A stretch of 64,000 nt of DNA from Boesenbergia rotunda. Its lineage: Eukaryota; Streptophyta; Magnoliopsida; Zingiberales; Zingiberaceae. This document shows, piece after piece, positions 23,343 to 35,882 of the stretch (position 1 is its first letter; each line of letters begins with the position of its first letter). Made by a program: the position numbers and the translations under genes. The DNA lies in assembly GCA_024364735.1 (NCBI GenBank), contig JAGFNQ010000300.1, forward strand, positions 186,001-250,000, read 5' to 3'. The notes under the pieces are model-generated. The model saw only the letters and a program-made list of their open reading frames with translations. It was not told where the DNA came from and ran no database searches.

Positions 23343-25073
23343 ATGAGAAGCCGCGCCCCCCTCGCAACGCCACCGCTCTCCTCCTCATTTCTCTCGTTGA
23401 TCCACCGCTGCTCCATCCTCAAGCACGCTCAGGCGCTCCACGCCCGCTTCGTCTCCCTCGGCCTCGTCCGCTTCGCCTACGTCACCAGCCGCCTCCTCGC
23501 CCTCTACGCTATCCACGACGCCGACTGCGCCCATCACCTCTTCCAGCGCATCCGCCATCCCACCGTCTTCGACTGGAACGCCGTCATCCGCTCCTACTCT
23601 GCCAGCCCCCGCCCCCACCGCGCCCTCGCTTCCTACGTCCGCATGCGCCGCCGAGACGTCGCCCCCAACGCTCGTACCTTCCCCTTCGCCGTCAAGTCGT
23701 GCGCTGCCTCCTCCGTCCTCTCCCAACTCCACGGCCAGATCTTCCGATTCGGCTTCCACCTCGACGTCTTCGTCACCAGCTCGCTTGTGAGCACCTACTC
23801 CAGTTTGGGCTCCGTCGATCTCGCCGCCAAGGTGGTCGACGAAAGTCCTAACCCAAATGTGGTCTCCTGGACCAGCCTCGTGAGCGGCTACTCCACCCAC
23901 GGAATGGTGGACAAGGCACGCAGCGTGTTCGATCAAATGCCGGAGAGGAACGCCGTCTCATGGAGCGCCATGATCGCGGGCTACGTCCGCAACGAACGCC
24001 ACCGAGAGGCGATCCAATTGTTCCGCGAGCTGAAGCGGCGTGCGATTACAGAGCTAAGCGACGCTGTTCTCGTGAGCGCTTTGAACGCTTGTGCGAGCCT
24101 CGGGGAGTACGAGGAGGGCAGATGGATCCATTCCTTCATCGAAATGAACGGGACGAAGCACCAGTACGATCTTGAGCTGGGGACTGCTCTGGTCGGCTTC
24201 TATTCCAAATGTGGCTTCGTGGACAGCGCACGAGAGGTGTTCGACAGAATTCCTCGCAAGGATGTGGCCGCCTGGAGCGCTATGATCATGGGCCTGGCGC
24301 TCAACGGAGAGTGCCTCTCGGCGATCGCTGCCTTTTCAGATATGATATCGCGAGGAGTGAAGCCGAACGCGATCACCTTCGTCGGCGTCCTGACGGCCTG
24401 CGGCCACGGAGGGCTGATCGACGAAGGGCGGAAGCTTTTCAGGGACATGGTGGCTGTGTACGGCGTGCGGCCAACGGTCGCGCACCTTGGGTGCATGGTG
24501 GACTTGCTGAGCCGAGCGGGGCACACGGCGGAGGCGGAGAGGTTGGTCGAGGCCGTACCGGCTGAGGCGGATGGGGCGGTTTGGGGGGCGCTTCTCAGCG
24601 GATGCTTGGTGCACGGGGACTACGAACGCGGAGAGCGAGCCGGGAGGCGGGTGGTGGAGTTGGAGCCTAAGAAGAGCGGAAGGCTTGTCGGGCTGGCGAA
24701 TGTGTACGCTTCGATAAGGAGGTGGGAGGGCGTCGAACAGGTGAGGAGGGAGATGAGGGCGCGGCGAGTGAGCGCCGCCATCGCTCGGAGCTCCGTCGAG
24801 GTCCTCAATCCATCATCCGACGCCGCCCGGGAGCGGCGGCCCGGCGAGGTAGAGAATCTTTGCTCGCCTAGGGCTTCGAGGGTTCCGGCGACGGCTCAGC
24901 TACACGAACGACAGGCCACGGGTCGAGAAGCGAGAGAGATGAAGAGAGAGGCCAACAGCTGCCAAAGGCTCGACGACCACCGTACGAGCGATCACGAGGC
25001 GTCGTGGGGATCCGACGGCAGAAATGCGTGCGCGAGCCCAGTTGTCGGACGAATGAGGAAGTTGCAGATGTAG
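23343..25073 (+). CDS. PLS-class PPR protein, E-type, with unusual C-terminal tail
   Basis: A single-exon frame of 576 residues. Start MRSRAPLATPP at the first ATG after stops; the basic, hydroxylated N-terminus suits an organelle targeting peptide. Repeats of the PLS pattern are evident, for example VFDWNAVIRSYSASPRPHRA, PNVVSWTSLVSGYS, NAVSWSAMIAGYV, DVAAWSAMIMGLALNGE and VAHLGCMVDLLSRAGHTAEA. An E-type region follows (DGAVWGALLSGC to LVGLANVYASIRRWEGVEQV). Such proteins bind organelle RNA in sequence-specific fashion, usually to specify C-to-U editing sites, and E-types normally recruit a DYW partner. After about residue 485 the usual PGCSWIEV block is replaced by RVSAAIARSSVEVLN and about 85 residues with no PPR character. 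A frameshift or a lost DYW end is possible. Codon use is strongly GC-rich, as in grass-like genes. Confidence 0.9.
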   Translation: MRSRAPLATPPLSSSFLSLIHRCSILKHAQALHARFVSLGLVRFAYVTSRLLALYAIHDADCAHHLFQRIRHPTVFDWNAVIRSYSASPRPHRALASYVRMRRRDVAPNARTFPFAVKSCAASSVLSQLHGQIFRFGFHLDVFVTSSLVSTYSSLGSVDLAAKVVDESPNPNVVSWTSLVSGYSTHGMVDKARSVFDQMPERNAVSWSAMIAGYVRNERHREAIQLFRELKRRAITELSDAVLVSALNACASLGEYEEGRWIHSFIEMNGTKHQYDLELGTALVGFYSKCGFVDSAREVFDRIPRKDVAAWSAMIMGLALNGECLSAIAAFSDMISRGVKPNAITFVGVLTACGHGGLIDEGRKLFRDMVAVYGVRPTVAHLGCMVDLLSRAGHTAEAERLVEAVPAEADGAVWGALLSGCLVHGDYERGERAGRRVVELEPKKSGRLVGLANVYASIRRWEGVEQVRREMRARRVSAAIARSSVEVLNPSSDAARERRPGEVENLCSPRASRVPATAQLHERQATGREAREMKREANSCQRLDDHRTSDHEASWGSDGRNACASPVVGRMRKLQM

Positions 25074-25328
25074 ATCCATTCGAAACTTGTAGGGAATCCA
25101 GCAAAGGGGGGCAAAGGTGGATGCCTTGCCGCACGGCGTGTTTTGATATCTCGGCAGCAAAGAGGCGGCACCCGGATCTGCTCCAAAGTACGGTGGTAAA
25201 AATATCTTCTTTCCTCGCTAATAAATAAAGAGTAAAGGATCCGTTGCCCCTTCTCTCTCCTTACCCGCTAAGGTTCCTCCTTAGGCTTCTTCCTCCGCTC
25301 GCAGCTCGGGCGCCTCTCTGCAGCTTCC

Positions 25329-28300
25329 ATGGCGTCCCTGAGTGGATCTGGCGGGGAAATCCTCCGCGACCAGCTAAGAGACCAGCCGCCGCGGCCTTCC
25401 CCCTACGCCCGCTCTCCTCCGCTGGCTCTCCCGCCCCCTCCGCCTCCCGCTGGGAGCCCTAGGTGGCTCCTCGGCCTTGTATCCGGCGCCGGGAAGCTAA
25501 TCTCCTCCGTGTTCCGCGCCGATAGCAGCGCCCCCGACTCTTCAGATTATTCGTCGGACCAAGACCGCAGCAGCTTTCACTCCGGTTAGTTGGTTCCTTC
25601 GCTTCCTCCTCCTCTCTCGTGTGTTCACTTGATTGTGTTTGTGCATCCTGCCTGTCGAATTTTGGGTTGAATGTACGCCTAGTGGCAAGGGTGTAAACGA
25701 GCGCCAGCCTTGGCTCGAGCTGAGCTCGACTCGACTCGAAATATGCTAGCTCGAGCTCGATTGAGCTTGTAAATTTGAGCTTGAGCTCGGCTTGATCATT
25801 TAATCCAAGGCTCGAACTCGACTTGAAAAGCTCGAATTAAAGTCAACCTTTCAAGCGCTCGAGCTCGAACTCAAATTCGAGCCAAATTATAACTCGAGTC
25901 AATTTTGCTGTGCTTTGTTATTATATTGTAAATCAAATAATAATAAATGTAAATAAAAAATTGACCAAATTCATCCATAAAACTGAACAAAACACAATTA
26001 TCTCTGTCTCTCCGATAAAAAAACAATTGAACATCAAAATATAATTATCTCAGTCTAAAATTTCATCCCAACATAATTTACCAAATCCAAAAATATGATA
26101 TTCCAAAATTCAAACCACGTAACCGCTCAAAATACTAAATTTCTACAATATTCAAAATATTTGTCTCCATCTCAAATTCTCAATCATACCACCTGAACTA
26201 CTACCTGCATTCAATAATATGAATTGATATGAAGCTTAATAATCATATAATAATTACACCGGAAATACATGTTAAACAAAGAATTTGAATTTAACTTACT
26301 TTACTAGGTAGATATTGGAAGAAAAATTTCGTGCTAAGTTATCTCTTTTTGAAAAAGCAAAAATCAGATAAATAAGTGATTAAATTTAGTTTGTAACGTA
26401 GAAAACTAATAACAAAATTTAATTTACTTTAGTCTTCTTTTTAAGTTCATATATCTGTCGAAGTCAATCACCGTCACACAGTAGAGCCTGCATTATATCT
26501 GGAGAGAGTGATGAACAATAAGAATCAATAACTCTCGTCCCTACACTAAATGTTGCTTCTGAAGCCATTGAACTCATTGTGATAGCTAAAATATCAGTTG
26601 CTATCTTTGACAATATTGGATACTGCATTCTATTCGTCCTCCATGCTAAATATGAAAAAATTTTAGGAATCTCATTCTTCTTTAGACGACTCTTTTCAAG
26701 ATATTCTACCAATTCAGATCTCTTAGTTTCCAAAGTTTCAACTTTACTTTTGCACGATAGTCATCAAAATCATCCCAACTATATACAAAACTTTGTTGAT
26801 TTCTTCTAACACTTGAAGAATCAAAACTCTCAGACTCAGATGGATGAGACGCTCCTTTATTAGTTTCGTCAACAACATACTCTTTATAAATAGAATTAAT
26901 TATTTCCTTAACTTTTGAGATATGCTTAGAGGCATCCAATTCAGAATAAAGCTTAGGGAAGCAAAATGCAACCGTAAGCATTTTTTTGGATGGATCTAAC
27001 ACAGCAGTTATAGCCATCAATAGAATACAATCACCCCAATACTTGTCAAATTTTTTCTTTCATTTTACTAGCTAGTTGCTTAAGAAACAAATCTTCATGT
27101 TGTGTACAAGTATCCAATGCTGACTTTATTTTTCGAACTTCTTGAAGAAATAAATTTTAAGTAGGATACTTAGTACCTGAAATGATGTGCGTGGCTGTCC
27201 AAAAAGCCTCCAACAGTGAGCAAACTTTTGAGCATTGTTCCATTCTTCTTCTTGAGGGAAGCAACCACAAAACCGATCACGTTCTTTGAACATCCGAAAA
27301 ACTTCTTTGAACTTGAGTGCACAACTTACCATCTTAAAAGTCGAGTTCCACCTGGTTTTGCAATCGCGAATCAACATTTTATCCTTCAACTGCAATTGTT
27401 GCACACACTCTGCAAATTGCCACACGCCTTGCCTTTGAACGACTTGTATAATCTAAACTTTCCCATATATTACTAATAATATCTTCAATCTCCCTCAATC
27501 CAGCTTGGACGCACAAGTTCAAGATATGTGCACAACAATGAACATGAAATAAATTTCCTTCACATGCCAATGTTCTAGATCTTCGAATGGTATATTTCAT
27601 GTACCAAATAGCCAAATCATTACTTGAAGCATTATCAACTGTAATAGTGAAAATCTTGTTTTCAATGCTCCACTCTTTCATGCACTTGAACATGACATCG
27701 GAAATTTTATTATTAAGCTAAACAGTGATTGTAGCTGGAATGCAAGTTAGGCATTGATTCAATTTAGTTTGATTCAGTTCTACTTGAACCAAATGAAAGC
27801 CCTACAGCCTGGCTCAAAATTCTCAACATATTCAAATTAATTCCAGCTGTCTCATACAAGTTAACCTAAGTCAACCATTTCCACCCTATATACACGTGCT
27901 GTGAATCTGTACCAGATGAAATGTTCAACCTTTTGTAACTGAATTGTGTTCACCCTTAATTCTGACATCGAGAATGCTTATCTAATAAGGATCCATGACT
28001 GCCTCAAATGAAAGGAACTACCATGCAAACTGAGCTCTTTTAATTGAATTAGCAGATATGTTACTGTTTTGTGAACTCTTCTTGTGGAAGTCATATTAGA
28101 GGGAGAAAGGACAAAAATAAGAAAAAGACTAGAGGATCTTGCACTTACTAGGAATCAGTAGAGGATACATCTGAATAATGCTACTGATAAGAAACAGTGA
28201 TAGTCTGTCTTTATTTGTCTGCGTGACCAGATTGTTCTAATTCACTGTACTTGGACGTAATGCATCTAAGGCTGTCTTTGTATTTTGTCGGTAAATTTTC

Positions 28301-31300
28301 ATAGCTTTAACCGTATTCATTGTATGTGTTAATCAAATTCTTTTTGTTTAAACTAAACCTGCCTTGTATTATTTTTATTTGTTATTTTAAATGCACTTAT
28401 TTGCCTTTGCTACGTACTTCTGTACACATTATGCAAGCTGGTTGGACTCTGATCTTTTTTGAATTAGCTGGATGCTGTACTTTTTATGCACAGAGCATGT
28501 CAGTTTGATTAGCCTGGAAATAATCTGATTTGCTAGGAACTGGATATTTCATTGCGCAGAAGATGGCTGATATTTTTCCTATTTTGCAGATGAACAGAAT
28601 ATTGATGCACCTAAACAGCTTCATGGATCCAATCGAGTAATCTATTTTCATGTCTTCCATTTCTGTTTCTCTATAAATGGTCTTAGTAAAGCCAGCCAAT
28701 GCAGACCTAAATCACGAGAATTTCAACAGTGTATCATGTAGGCACTCAATGTTTCACCACAAAATGAGTCCTCTTGTTACACACCTACAAATCCACTAGT
28801 TTCCATTTTTTTCCTTCTAGGTTTATGTTTAAAGTCTGCTAGCTAATGGAGGAAGTTGTTTATACATGATCAGGAACTGAAGAAGTCAGAGGAGATTGCC
28901 GACTGTGTGGAGGTATCACATGCAATTGCTCCAATAAGTGAAACCAAGCTTGCTATTGAGAAGTTGCTCCAACAGGAGTTTTTCTCAAGGTAGTTCAGGA
29001 TTTCTTGATATATTATTCCTTTTTGTTGCTGCAAGTCTTTTAGTTTTTTTGCTCATGTATGTTGAATATCGGCATTTTACTTTCACTTATGTGTTTCTAG
29101 TTCATTCCGCCTACACGTAAAATTTGTTGAGTAGAATACTATGTGAGACAATTTAACTCATGAAAAATGATAACTTTAGATGTTCACTCATATCTTCTTA
29201 CTGATCTGTACTATTGCATGTAATTCTTAAGCCGGTCCGTTGACTTCATTCATCTTTTGATTTTGTTTTCTGCATCATAACCTAGGAATCTTGCACTCAA
29301 CTATACTATTTTATCTTGCATTAAGCCCCATCTGGCAGTGTTTTTTTAGAAGTATATTTTTCAACCTAAAGAATGCCCTTGTCGGTATTTGTCAGACTTA
29401 AATTCATTCATTTTTAGTATATGTATTTCCTTTCTTGAGATATCTTTTTCAATGCTAGTGTAAGCCATCATTTAGATGGATTTTTTTTTATTCCACAGAG
29501 ATGATCATTTGAGTGTCTCTTAACTGTCATCATGGTTATACTATAAATTTGCCAGCATGATTCTGGACACTGCGTATCTATTTAGAGACATTGTTTATCG
29601 TGCATCACTTGTATTTAGTTTCTTATCATTAGATCTTGCAAATATTCATAGCCATGCTATAGTAAATACTCTTGCCACCTCAGAATACTACCTGATGACG
29701 CTCACAAGTTTTTCTATTATACAGTGTGCACTGGAACTTTAGTACTTCCCAGACTCAACTTTTTTGTAAGTAAAAATGAGTAAAAGGAACATAAAGTTAT
29801 TTGCTACATAAGACTTACTATATTCTGATGCATTTTTAGTTTAGTTCCAGAGTGAATGATGATGGAGGTTGACTTTTTGTTTAATCGGTTTCCATGTAAA
29901 GTAAAAAATAAAAGACCATTTGGATGTGCAAAAAAGGTGCAGGGCAAACTCCTCCATTGTGTGAAAATTTCTGTTTCTCAAAGGAGAAAAATAGGGATCT
30001 TTGAAGTAAAATGTTGGGATTGGTAGTCTTATTTTCCTGTCTGAGTGATGAATGACAAACATTATTGTTCGATAACGTATGCTTATTAATGATATGACAC
30101 TTAGCTGGAACTCTGATCATTGTGCTTCCATTTTCAGGGATGAATATGAAAGACTGACTAAGTTGTTACAATCCCGAGTGGTCGATTCACCATCCGTATT
30201 TGTTCAGGATAAAGTGGGCGAGGCAATTTCAAATGGGCTTCCTGGCAAAGCTGTTGATTTTTCTGGAGCCTGGTTGTCATTGCAGCAGTGCAATCTCTTA
30301 CCTGGATCAGTTGCGTACTCTCCTATTGATTTTAGTTCACAATCTGTCAAAAGTTCTTTTGGTATGTCTGATGTCCACAAGCAGCAGCTACAAAAGCCAA
30401 CTAATGGTTGGAGCTGAAAAAAATACCATTTAACTCTAAATTTTTTCCTCCTTGTGGACCATCAACATTGAATACTGACATGCTTCATCATGTAAGGCTA
30501 GGGTCGTAACTGGTCAACCTTTTAAATTAGTCATAGCCTCATTTCTCATTCACTCTTTTTTTGTCATTGTTTTTACTAAACAGACAAATAGTGACCATGG
30601 TTTCCGGTAACTGGGCCCAATCGGCCAAATTAACCAGTGATGCCAATGCTTTCGAGTGAGAAAACATCATTATTGTTTTCGTCTAAGCATGTTCTTCTGA
30701 AATATGAATCATTTCTGTGCTACCTGTTTTACAGAAGGATACTGCAGACACTGGTCTGCATGTGGATATAGTCACCCTTGTTTCTCGCTTCTAACTCATT
30801 AGCATCCATGCCCCATGCTGGGTTGCATATGCCACTCACTCTTGGATCCCAATAATATCAGACACCATTATTTAGTTTTGACTAAATCTTTTATGGTATT
30901 AATTATTCAGCATGGAAGTTTTATCATGAGCCTACTTTCTGCTCGTACATCCTGCAGGATGTTCATGATGATGCTTCACCAGCGGATCTGGCTAAATCAT
31001 ATATGCAATCTCTTCCTCCCAGCAGTCTCCAAGCGTTGGCAGTATTACTCTACCATCTATGATTGCTAGTAAGGAGGAGGTTCAGATTGATAGTCGCAAC
31101 CATGCAAAAACTAGCAATTCTTTGTCCTCGATTAAGGTAAAGTATAAGAACATACCAATTAGAGAAATGAAAGTGAAAGTGATGATATTGTTCCCTATAT
31201 GTAAATATATTATTTCTCATTTAGAAGAGTTTGTTTGCAATTTACTGGTCTGGTAATTGGTCAAAACACATACCATCCCATTTCTGTCCATCAGATGTAT

Positions 31301-33660
31301 CGCTAAATACAAATGATACTTAACATGTACCTAGTCTATATTGTGGTATACCACTTTCACCAAGAGGGCTTTTATTCCAACTATAAAAATTGATCTTGGT
31401 GTGTACCATATCTGTGATTATTTTTGGTTGTTGTATTATTTCTGCTTATAAATATTTTTTAAACCTCATTTAACTTGCCTTGCATTTCCCCTGCATAATC
31501 TAGAATCTCAATATCTTGTGCAACTCTTAGTATCCTTCATAATATAGGATTTCAACAACAAATTAAGAAATTGTTGAAGAAGACTTGATTAATCACTTCA
31601 TTCATCTAGAATTTTCCGTGGCCAGATTTTGAGGATCACCCCAGGCAAGATTATGAGCTCAGTTGCTACCAGATTTCCCACGCGCTTCATTGTGTGGAAG
31701 TCACTCTTAGAATACTGTAGGATCAAAGGCCATGTTGACTAGTTTGGAATGGTCCAGCTGCTGAGTTTCTTTGTCTTCCGTAGGCAAGGAAGTTGAGAAA
31801 GTAATCCTTTTGGCCGTATTTTGGGAGCAGACTACCCATATCATAGTTGTGATGAATCCATTATATATTTCTTTTACAAAATCTATTGAAAAAAGAAGCA
31901 TAGCTGAACTGTCTACTGCAGATTCATGGATCATGAATCTCAAGAAACAAATTAAGCCGAAATTACAATCCATTGAGACATCTTGCTACTTAAATAGAGC
32001 ACAACATGTTTTGGCAATCAAGCATCGCTGAAGTTGATAGTTTATTATTTTTGCTCATTTCAATGATATTACACCAAACTTCACCTTTTTTTTTTCCTTC
32101 TCATGAGAATGCTGATCTTCCTTTTTTGGCCTTTCAAATAGCCTGGGAGATGCATAGATCACAATGTGAATTTGTCATGTGTACTTTCCTCTGTAAATGT
32201 CTTGGAATTGCATGCCATATTTCTCATACTCTGCAGTTCAACAATTACCAATTTGGTCTTTAGTTGAACTGATGCCTTTTTGTTTCATATCATACAATAC
32301 GATGCCTGTGTTCCGGATTTTAAGAGGAACTATTTCTCTTCCGGATCAGAGGAAAGTCCATGTAATAATAAGAAACCCCATTTGATATTGGCAGATACCC
32401 TACTTGAGAATCCTTCCTTGAAACTAATTGATTCCCTGGAATTATTTCAAATGGAGACTTCAAAGATCTCATCTGCAGCAGATGAGAGAGATCCACACAT
32501 TTTAAGAACAGTACAATTTCATCTTCATTCTCATCACTGGAGACTTCCAATGCTCCTGCTAAGTCATTAGTAGAGCATGTTGAAGATCTTCGTCACAATG
32601 ATGATGGTAACTTAGTTGATAAACCTATCAATGAAGACATTATCACACTAGCTGTAAAGTCCTCTTCTGCCACCTTGACTTCAGAGCCCATGGAAACACA
32701 TAAGGCCTCGGTAGAGAAAACTGCATCACCAACTATCAGTTCATTAGGTTCGACTCTATCTGATACACCAACTGAGCATAAATTGCCTATTTATTTGGAT
32801 GCTAACAAGGCGAACGCATTATTATTTTTTGTTTTTCTTCCTAAGCACGCGTACTTGATTTTTCCAGGTTTTTATACATTTTTGGCAGATATATTAACAT
32901 GATAGTTGCGATAACCATTATGAAATTATTATTGCATTAGGATGTCGGCAAGCCTTCATCAAGTGTGCTAGAAGACATTATCAATGATGCTGCTCCTCAT
33001 GAATCTTTTATTTCAGCTTCAGCATCAAAGGTGCCTGATGGTAATTTCTTGATCGATCGAACAGATTATTACTATTTGAGACCCTTGCCATGTGGCAATA
33101 CTGTCATTCTTCTATATATACTTTCAGCTCCACTGAATCTCCTAAAAATGTAAACAGATGCAAAGTCGCAGGATCAAAATCTTTGTTCACTCCACGCAAC
33201 AGATGGATCAGGACACGACTTCTCGAAAAAAGGGTAAATACACGCAGGTGCTTCTTTGCGACTTTTTTGGTCTGAATAATTCATCTTACTTCTAATTGCT
33301 CAGCTTGCTGTTCAGTGGATCGACAGAGTCAAATGTCAATCCGCAGCTTGTTTCCCAGGAAAAGAAAGTTTCACCCAATTCAGTAACGGTGGTGAGCAAA
33401 CTACTGATGTAGTTGAAGTGCTTGAGGAGGATCCAAGCATGGATACATTGCCTGCTCATAAATCACAGAAGGTCACGAAAAGGAAATCAATTGATCACAT
33501 TTTGGTTTCACCTCGGCCACGCACTAGACAGCAAGCGAAAAGAGAAGGAAAAGTCGGAAGAGAAAGGGAGCAAGGACACCGCCAGGGACGACGAGTGTCA
33601 AAGTGACGGCAACCGACCGAACATTGGCCGAGTATATGACACGAAAAGCAAGTAGTGTTC
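25329..33660 (+). CDS. KAKU4/NUP136-like nuclear lamina or pore protein; 3' half frame-broken
   Basis: Exons 1-4 are well supported and in phase: 25329-25584, 28590-28636, 28874-28989 and 30138-30361. Exon 1 gives a Pro-rich N-terminus with SPRWLLGLVSGAGKLISSVF, like the amphipathic N-terminus of KAKU4 and NUP136. Exons 3-4 give KLAIEKLLQQEFFSRDEYERL and TKLLQSRVVDS, matching the family's conserved helical block. Later coding pieces near 30959-31135 (DDASPADLAKSYMQS, then SMIASKEEVQID), 32280-32830 and 33310-33655 (KSIDHILVSPRPRTRQQAKR) look like the Ser-rich remainder, but adjacent pieces are in different frames. KAKU4 shapes the plant nucleus at the inner envelope. A choice between KAKU4 and NUP136 is not certain. 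Intron 1 is 3 kb and holds a hAT transposase fragment. Confidence 0.65.
25686..27720 (-). mobile_element. Truncated hAT (Ac-like) transposase inside KAKU4-like intron 1
   Basis: On the minus strand, conceptual fragments run in order. 27379-27693 has FTITVDNASSNDLAIWYMK and HVHCCAHILNLCVQAG. 27126-27425 has CVQQLQLKDKMLIRDCKTRW then NSTFKMV. 26706-27020 is the middle region. 26464-26733 is the hAT C-terminal dimerisation motif (YPILSKIATDILAI, then ASEATFSVG). Frames differ between pieces, and the N-terminal BED zinc finger is absent, so it is inactive. The 3' end carries CAAGGGTGTAAACGAGC at 25686 followed by GAGCTCGA-rich repeats, which resembles plant hAT termini. The opposite terminus is missing. 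Confidence 0.8.
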
Positions 33661-34836
33661 CAGCTATATTAGATCTTTAGGCCATCGGTGCTCGTTGTCC
33701 AGTGTATCTAATTTATCTAGTCTCGTTAGTGTTGCATCCATTTCATGAACTAGTGACTAACTTTTAACCTGCTTGTTTGTTGTATCATCCATAGGTTGTG
33801 TTGTATCAGTATCATCCTTAAATAGCATGTCTAACTTGGACGCCCAGTCTCTTGGGCATCCATAGAACACAAACTCCATGAAACTAATTGTCCTGGTAAG
33901 AAAGGTAGTCCATTGAGTTGTATTTTCTTCCATTGCTGTCTGTTGTCTATGCATATGTAGATTGATCTATATTTTAGAAGCAACTAATTTACGAGCATTC
34001 TTTGATTATATATATATATATATATTATATATATATGATTTTGTATATATAGTAATAGGTTTATGTCATAAATAACTTTTCCCGTAAAATAAACATGTAA
34101 ATATATTGAGCTCCAGTGAATTATCAGACCTTCAGTGACTTGGATCACCTGTGATTAACGATAGCAAGTTTGATCTCATCTGACGATAGGCATTGTGATT
34201 GGTTGTACCATAGAATGGTTATGATCACGTGACGATACAATGATATCCACTGATGATATGTTTCGCCAAGTGAGCCGATTTATTTATATGAGATAAATTA
34301 TATTAGATATAAGTTATAAATGACAGATATTTTTCATCTATATAATGATTTTTTATATGAGAAATTAAATACTCATAAGATTTTGTCCATAAAAAATTTA
34401 TTAACGTCAATACGAATTCAATCTTCATATATGATGACGTAGAAGAAAAGGATTACGTTAGGTTGTCAGTCAACATAAAAAATTATGATAAATATTTAAT
34501 GAATAAATTATTAAACTATTATGTTAATACTAAGATGTTAGCGAGTGGATAAAATTTAGTTGTTAGTAAAAAGTGCTTAGACATCTCCTCCAAATCCTCA
34601 GGTCAATTCATAGCTTCGACAAGATTCTATCAGCAGAAAAGTAATTAAATCAGAATGATTAGCTTAATCAAACCTACTTAATGCTCGTGATTTCGACGAC
34701 GTTCGGATTTATTGAAGCAGAAAATGTAGGTTTATTAACAAATAGCGAAGTCACACGTGTGCATCAGATGTAGGTCCCAAAAGTGAATAAAATAAATAAA
34801 ACCCTAATCTGTAGTACCATTCTCTCTAGCATGGAC
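33661..34836. other. Intergenic spacer between convergent genes, with TA microsatellite
   Basis: The convergent KAKU4-like and ERF genes meet here. A (TA)n tract lies at about 34007-34036. No other gene is supported. Confidence 0.5.
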
Positions 34837-35406
34837 TCAAACATACGATGAGCAATGGGAGGACGAAGCGGAGGAGCAGGAGGAGGAGGAAGGCGAAGAG
34901 CATGAGATCTCCAAGGAACCATCGTATATGAGCTCCTCGATCATCTCCTCTATGTACTCATTGCCCACCTCCACCCCGTCCCCTTCCTTTTCCGTCCGCT
35001 TGGTGATCTCCCCAGCCGCGGAGCAGCACTTCACCAGCTTCGCCACCAGGCTCGGCGATAGCACCGCCGTCGCGACGACGACGACGATCCGTCCGCGGAG
35101 GGGAAGTTGGTGCGGGCCTTGGCGCCGCACATCAGCCGCGCCGCCTCGTCGTACGCCCGCGCCGCGTCCTCCGCCGTCTCGAACGTGCCCAGCCAAATCC
35201 GCGTCTTCCTGGAAGAAGCAAAGCAAAGCAGATCAGATCAGATCAGCGGAGACTCCCTACAGGTCAGTAACGTGTTCGACGAAATGCCTCAATGAAAATA
35301 TTTCTAGCTATATTTGATCGATTTACAAGATCGGATGACGGATTTCTGAGACCCATGAGCCCCAATGGCGTTGCCTTACTCCTCTATACCTCTGCAACTT
35401 CGACAT
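34837..35406 (-). CDS. ERF003-like AP2/ERF transcription factor with frameshift
   Basis: Exon 1 is 35327-35406 and exon 2 is 34837-35208, spliced GTAAAT to TTCCAG with the Leu codon split. The AP2 domain is complete: RYRGVRQRHWGSWVSEIRHP, then KTRIWLGTFETAEDAARAYD and EAARLMCGAKARTNFP. It is very close to Arabidopsis ERF003 (group V, near the SHINE/WIN wax regulators). The expected C-terminal block (LSPSLVAKLVKCC, then YIEEMIEELIYDGSLEIS) is present but in a different frame. The shift of one base falls in the (TCG)n tract around 35072-35088. As read, the AP2 frame stops at 35031, about 16 codons later. The conserved tail downstream suggests a very recent lesion or an assembly indel rather than an old pseudogene. 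The protein should act in the nucleus on GCC/DRE-type sites. Confidence 0.85.
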
Positions 35407-35517
35407 CTTGGGAGGAATCCGAAAGGACCAAAGAATTGGTGGATCATGCAAGAGTAGGAACAGTAGGATTGTAGGAACAGGAGTCAGTGGTGTTCTCTTC
35501 CTTTGGCTCTCTATATC

Positions 35518-35525
35518 TTTATATA
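35518..35525 (-). promoter_or_regulatory. TATA box of the ERF003-like gene
   Basis: TATATAAA on the minus strand, about 112 bases upstream of the ATG at 35406, gives a normal distance for a TATA-driven plant promoter. Confidence 0.5.
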
Positions 35526-35667
35526 CACAGACCATCCTTGTCCTTGCTAATGGCCACCAACTAAAAGCCCATCCCTTGGTTGGCCCCTCCATCAACCATT
35601 TCAATTAATTTCAAATGGTAATTCTTCAAAATTTTCCAAATACTAAAAGAAGAATATATATAATGAA

Positions 35668-35882
35668 CAATGATAGGGAGAGTGAAAATGAGAGAGTGAA
35701 AATCATAATGAATGACGTGACACCTTATATGTAACGATTTCCGACGGGTTCACCGTGCCCCCCAGGGTATAGATTGATTCGGGACGACCGCCGATGATGT
35801 CCAACATAATGACTGTCATGTAAAGTGTCACGTCATGCACATCATTTATATGTTTTCACTTCATTTTATCTCCCTATCATTG
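35668..35882. mobile_element. MITE family B, copy 2
   Basis: Terminal inverted repeats CAATGATAGGGAGAGTGAAA and (reverse complement of the right end) CAATGATAGGGAGATAAAAT bound 215 bp. The GC-rich core is the reverse complement of the core at 22200-22350, including GACGGGTTCACCGTGCCCCC. The inner pair GTGACACCTTATATG / CATGTAAAGTGTCAC matches copy 1. Confidence 0.8.

Noticed and set aside
23216..23936. Long overlapping open frames beside the first PPR gene
   Set aside because: They are GC-driven shadows; PPR repeats are clear only in the frame starting at 23343.
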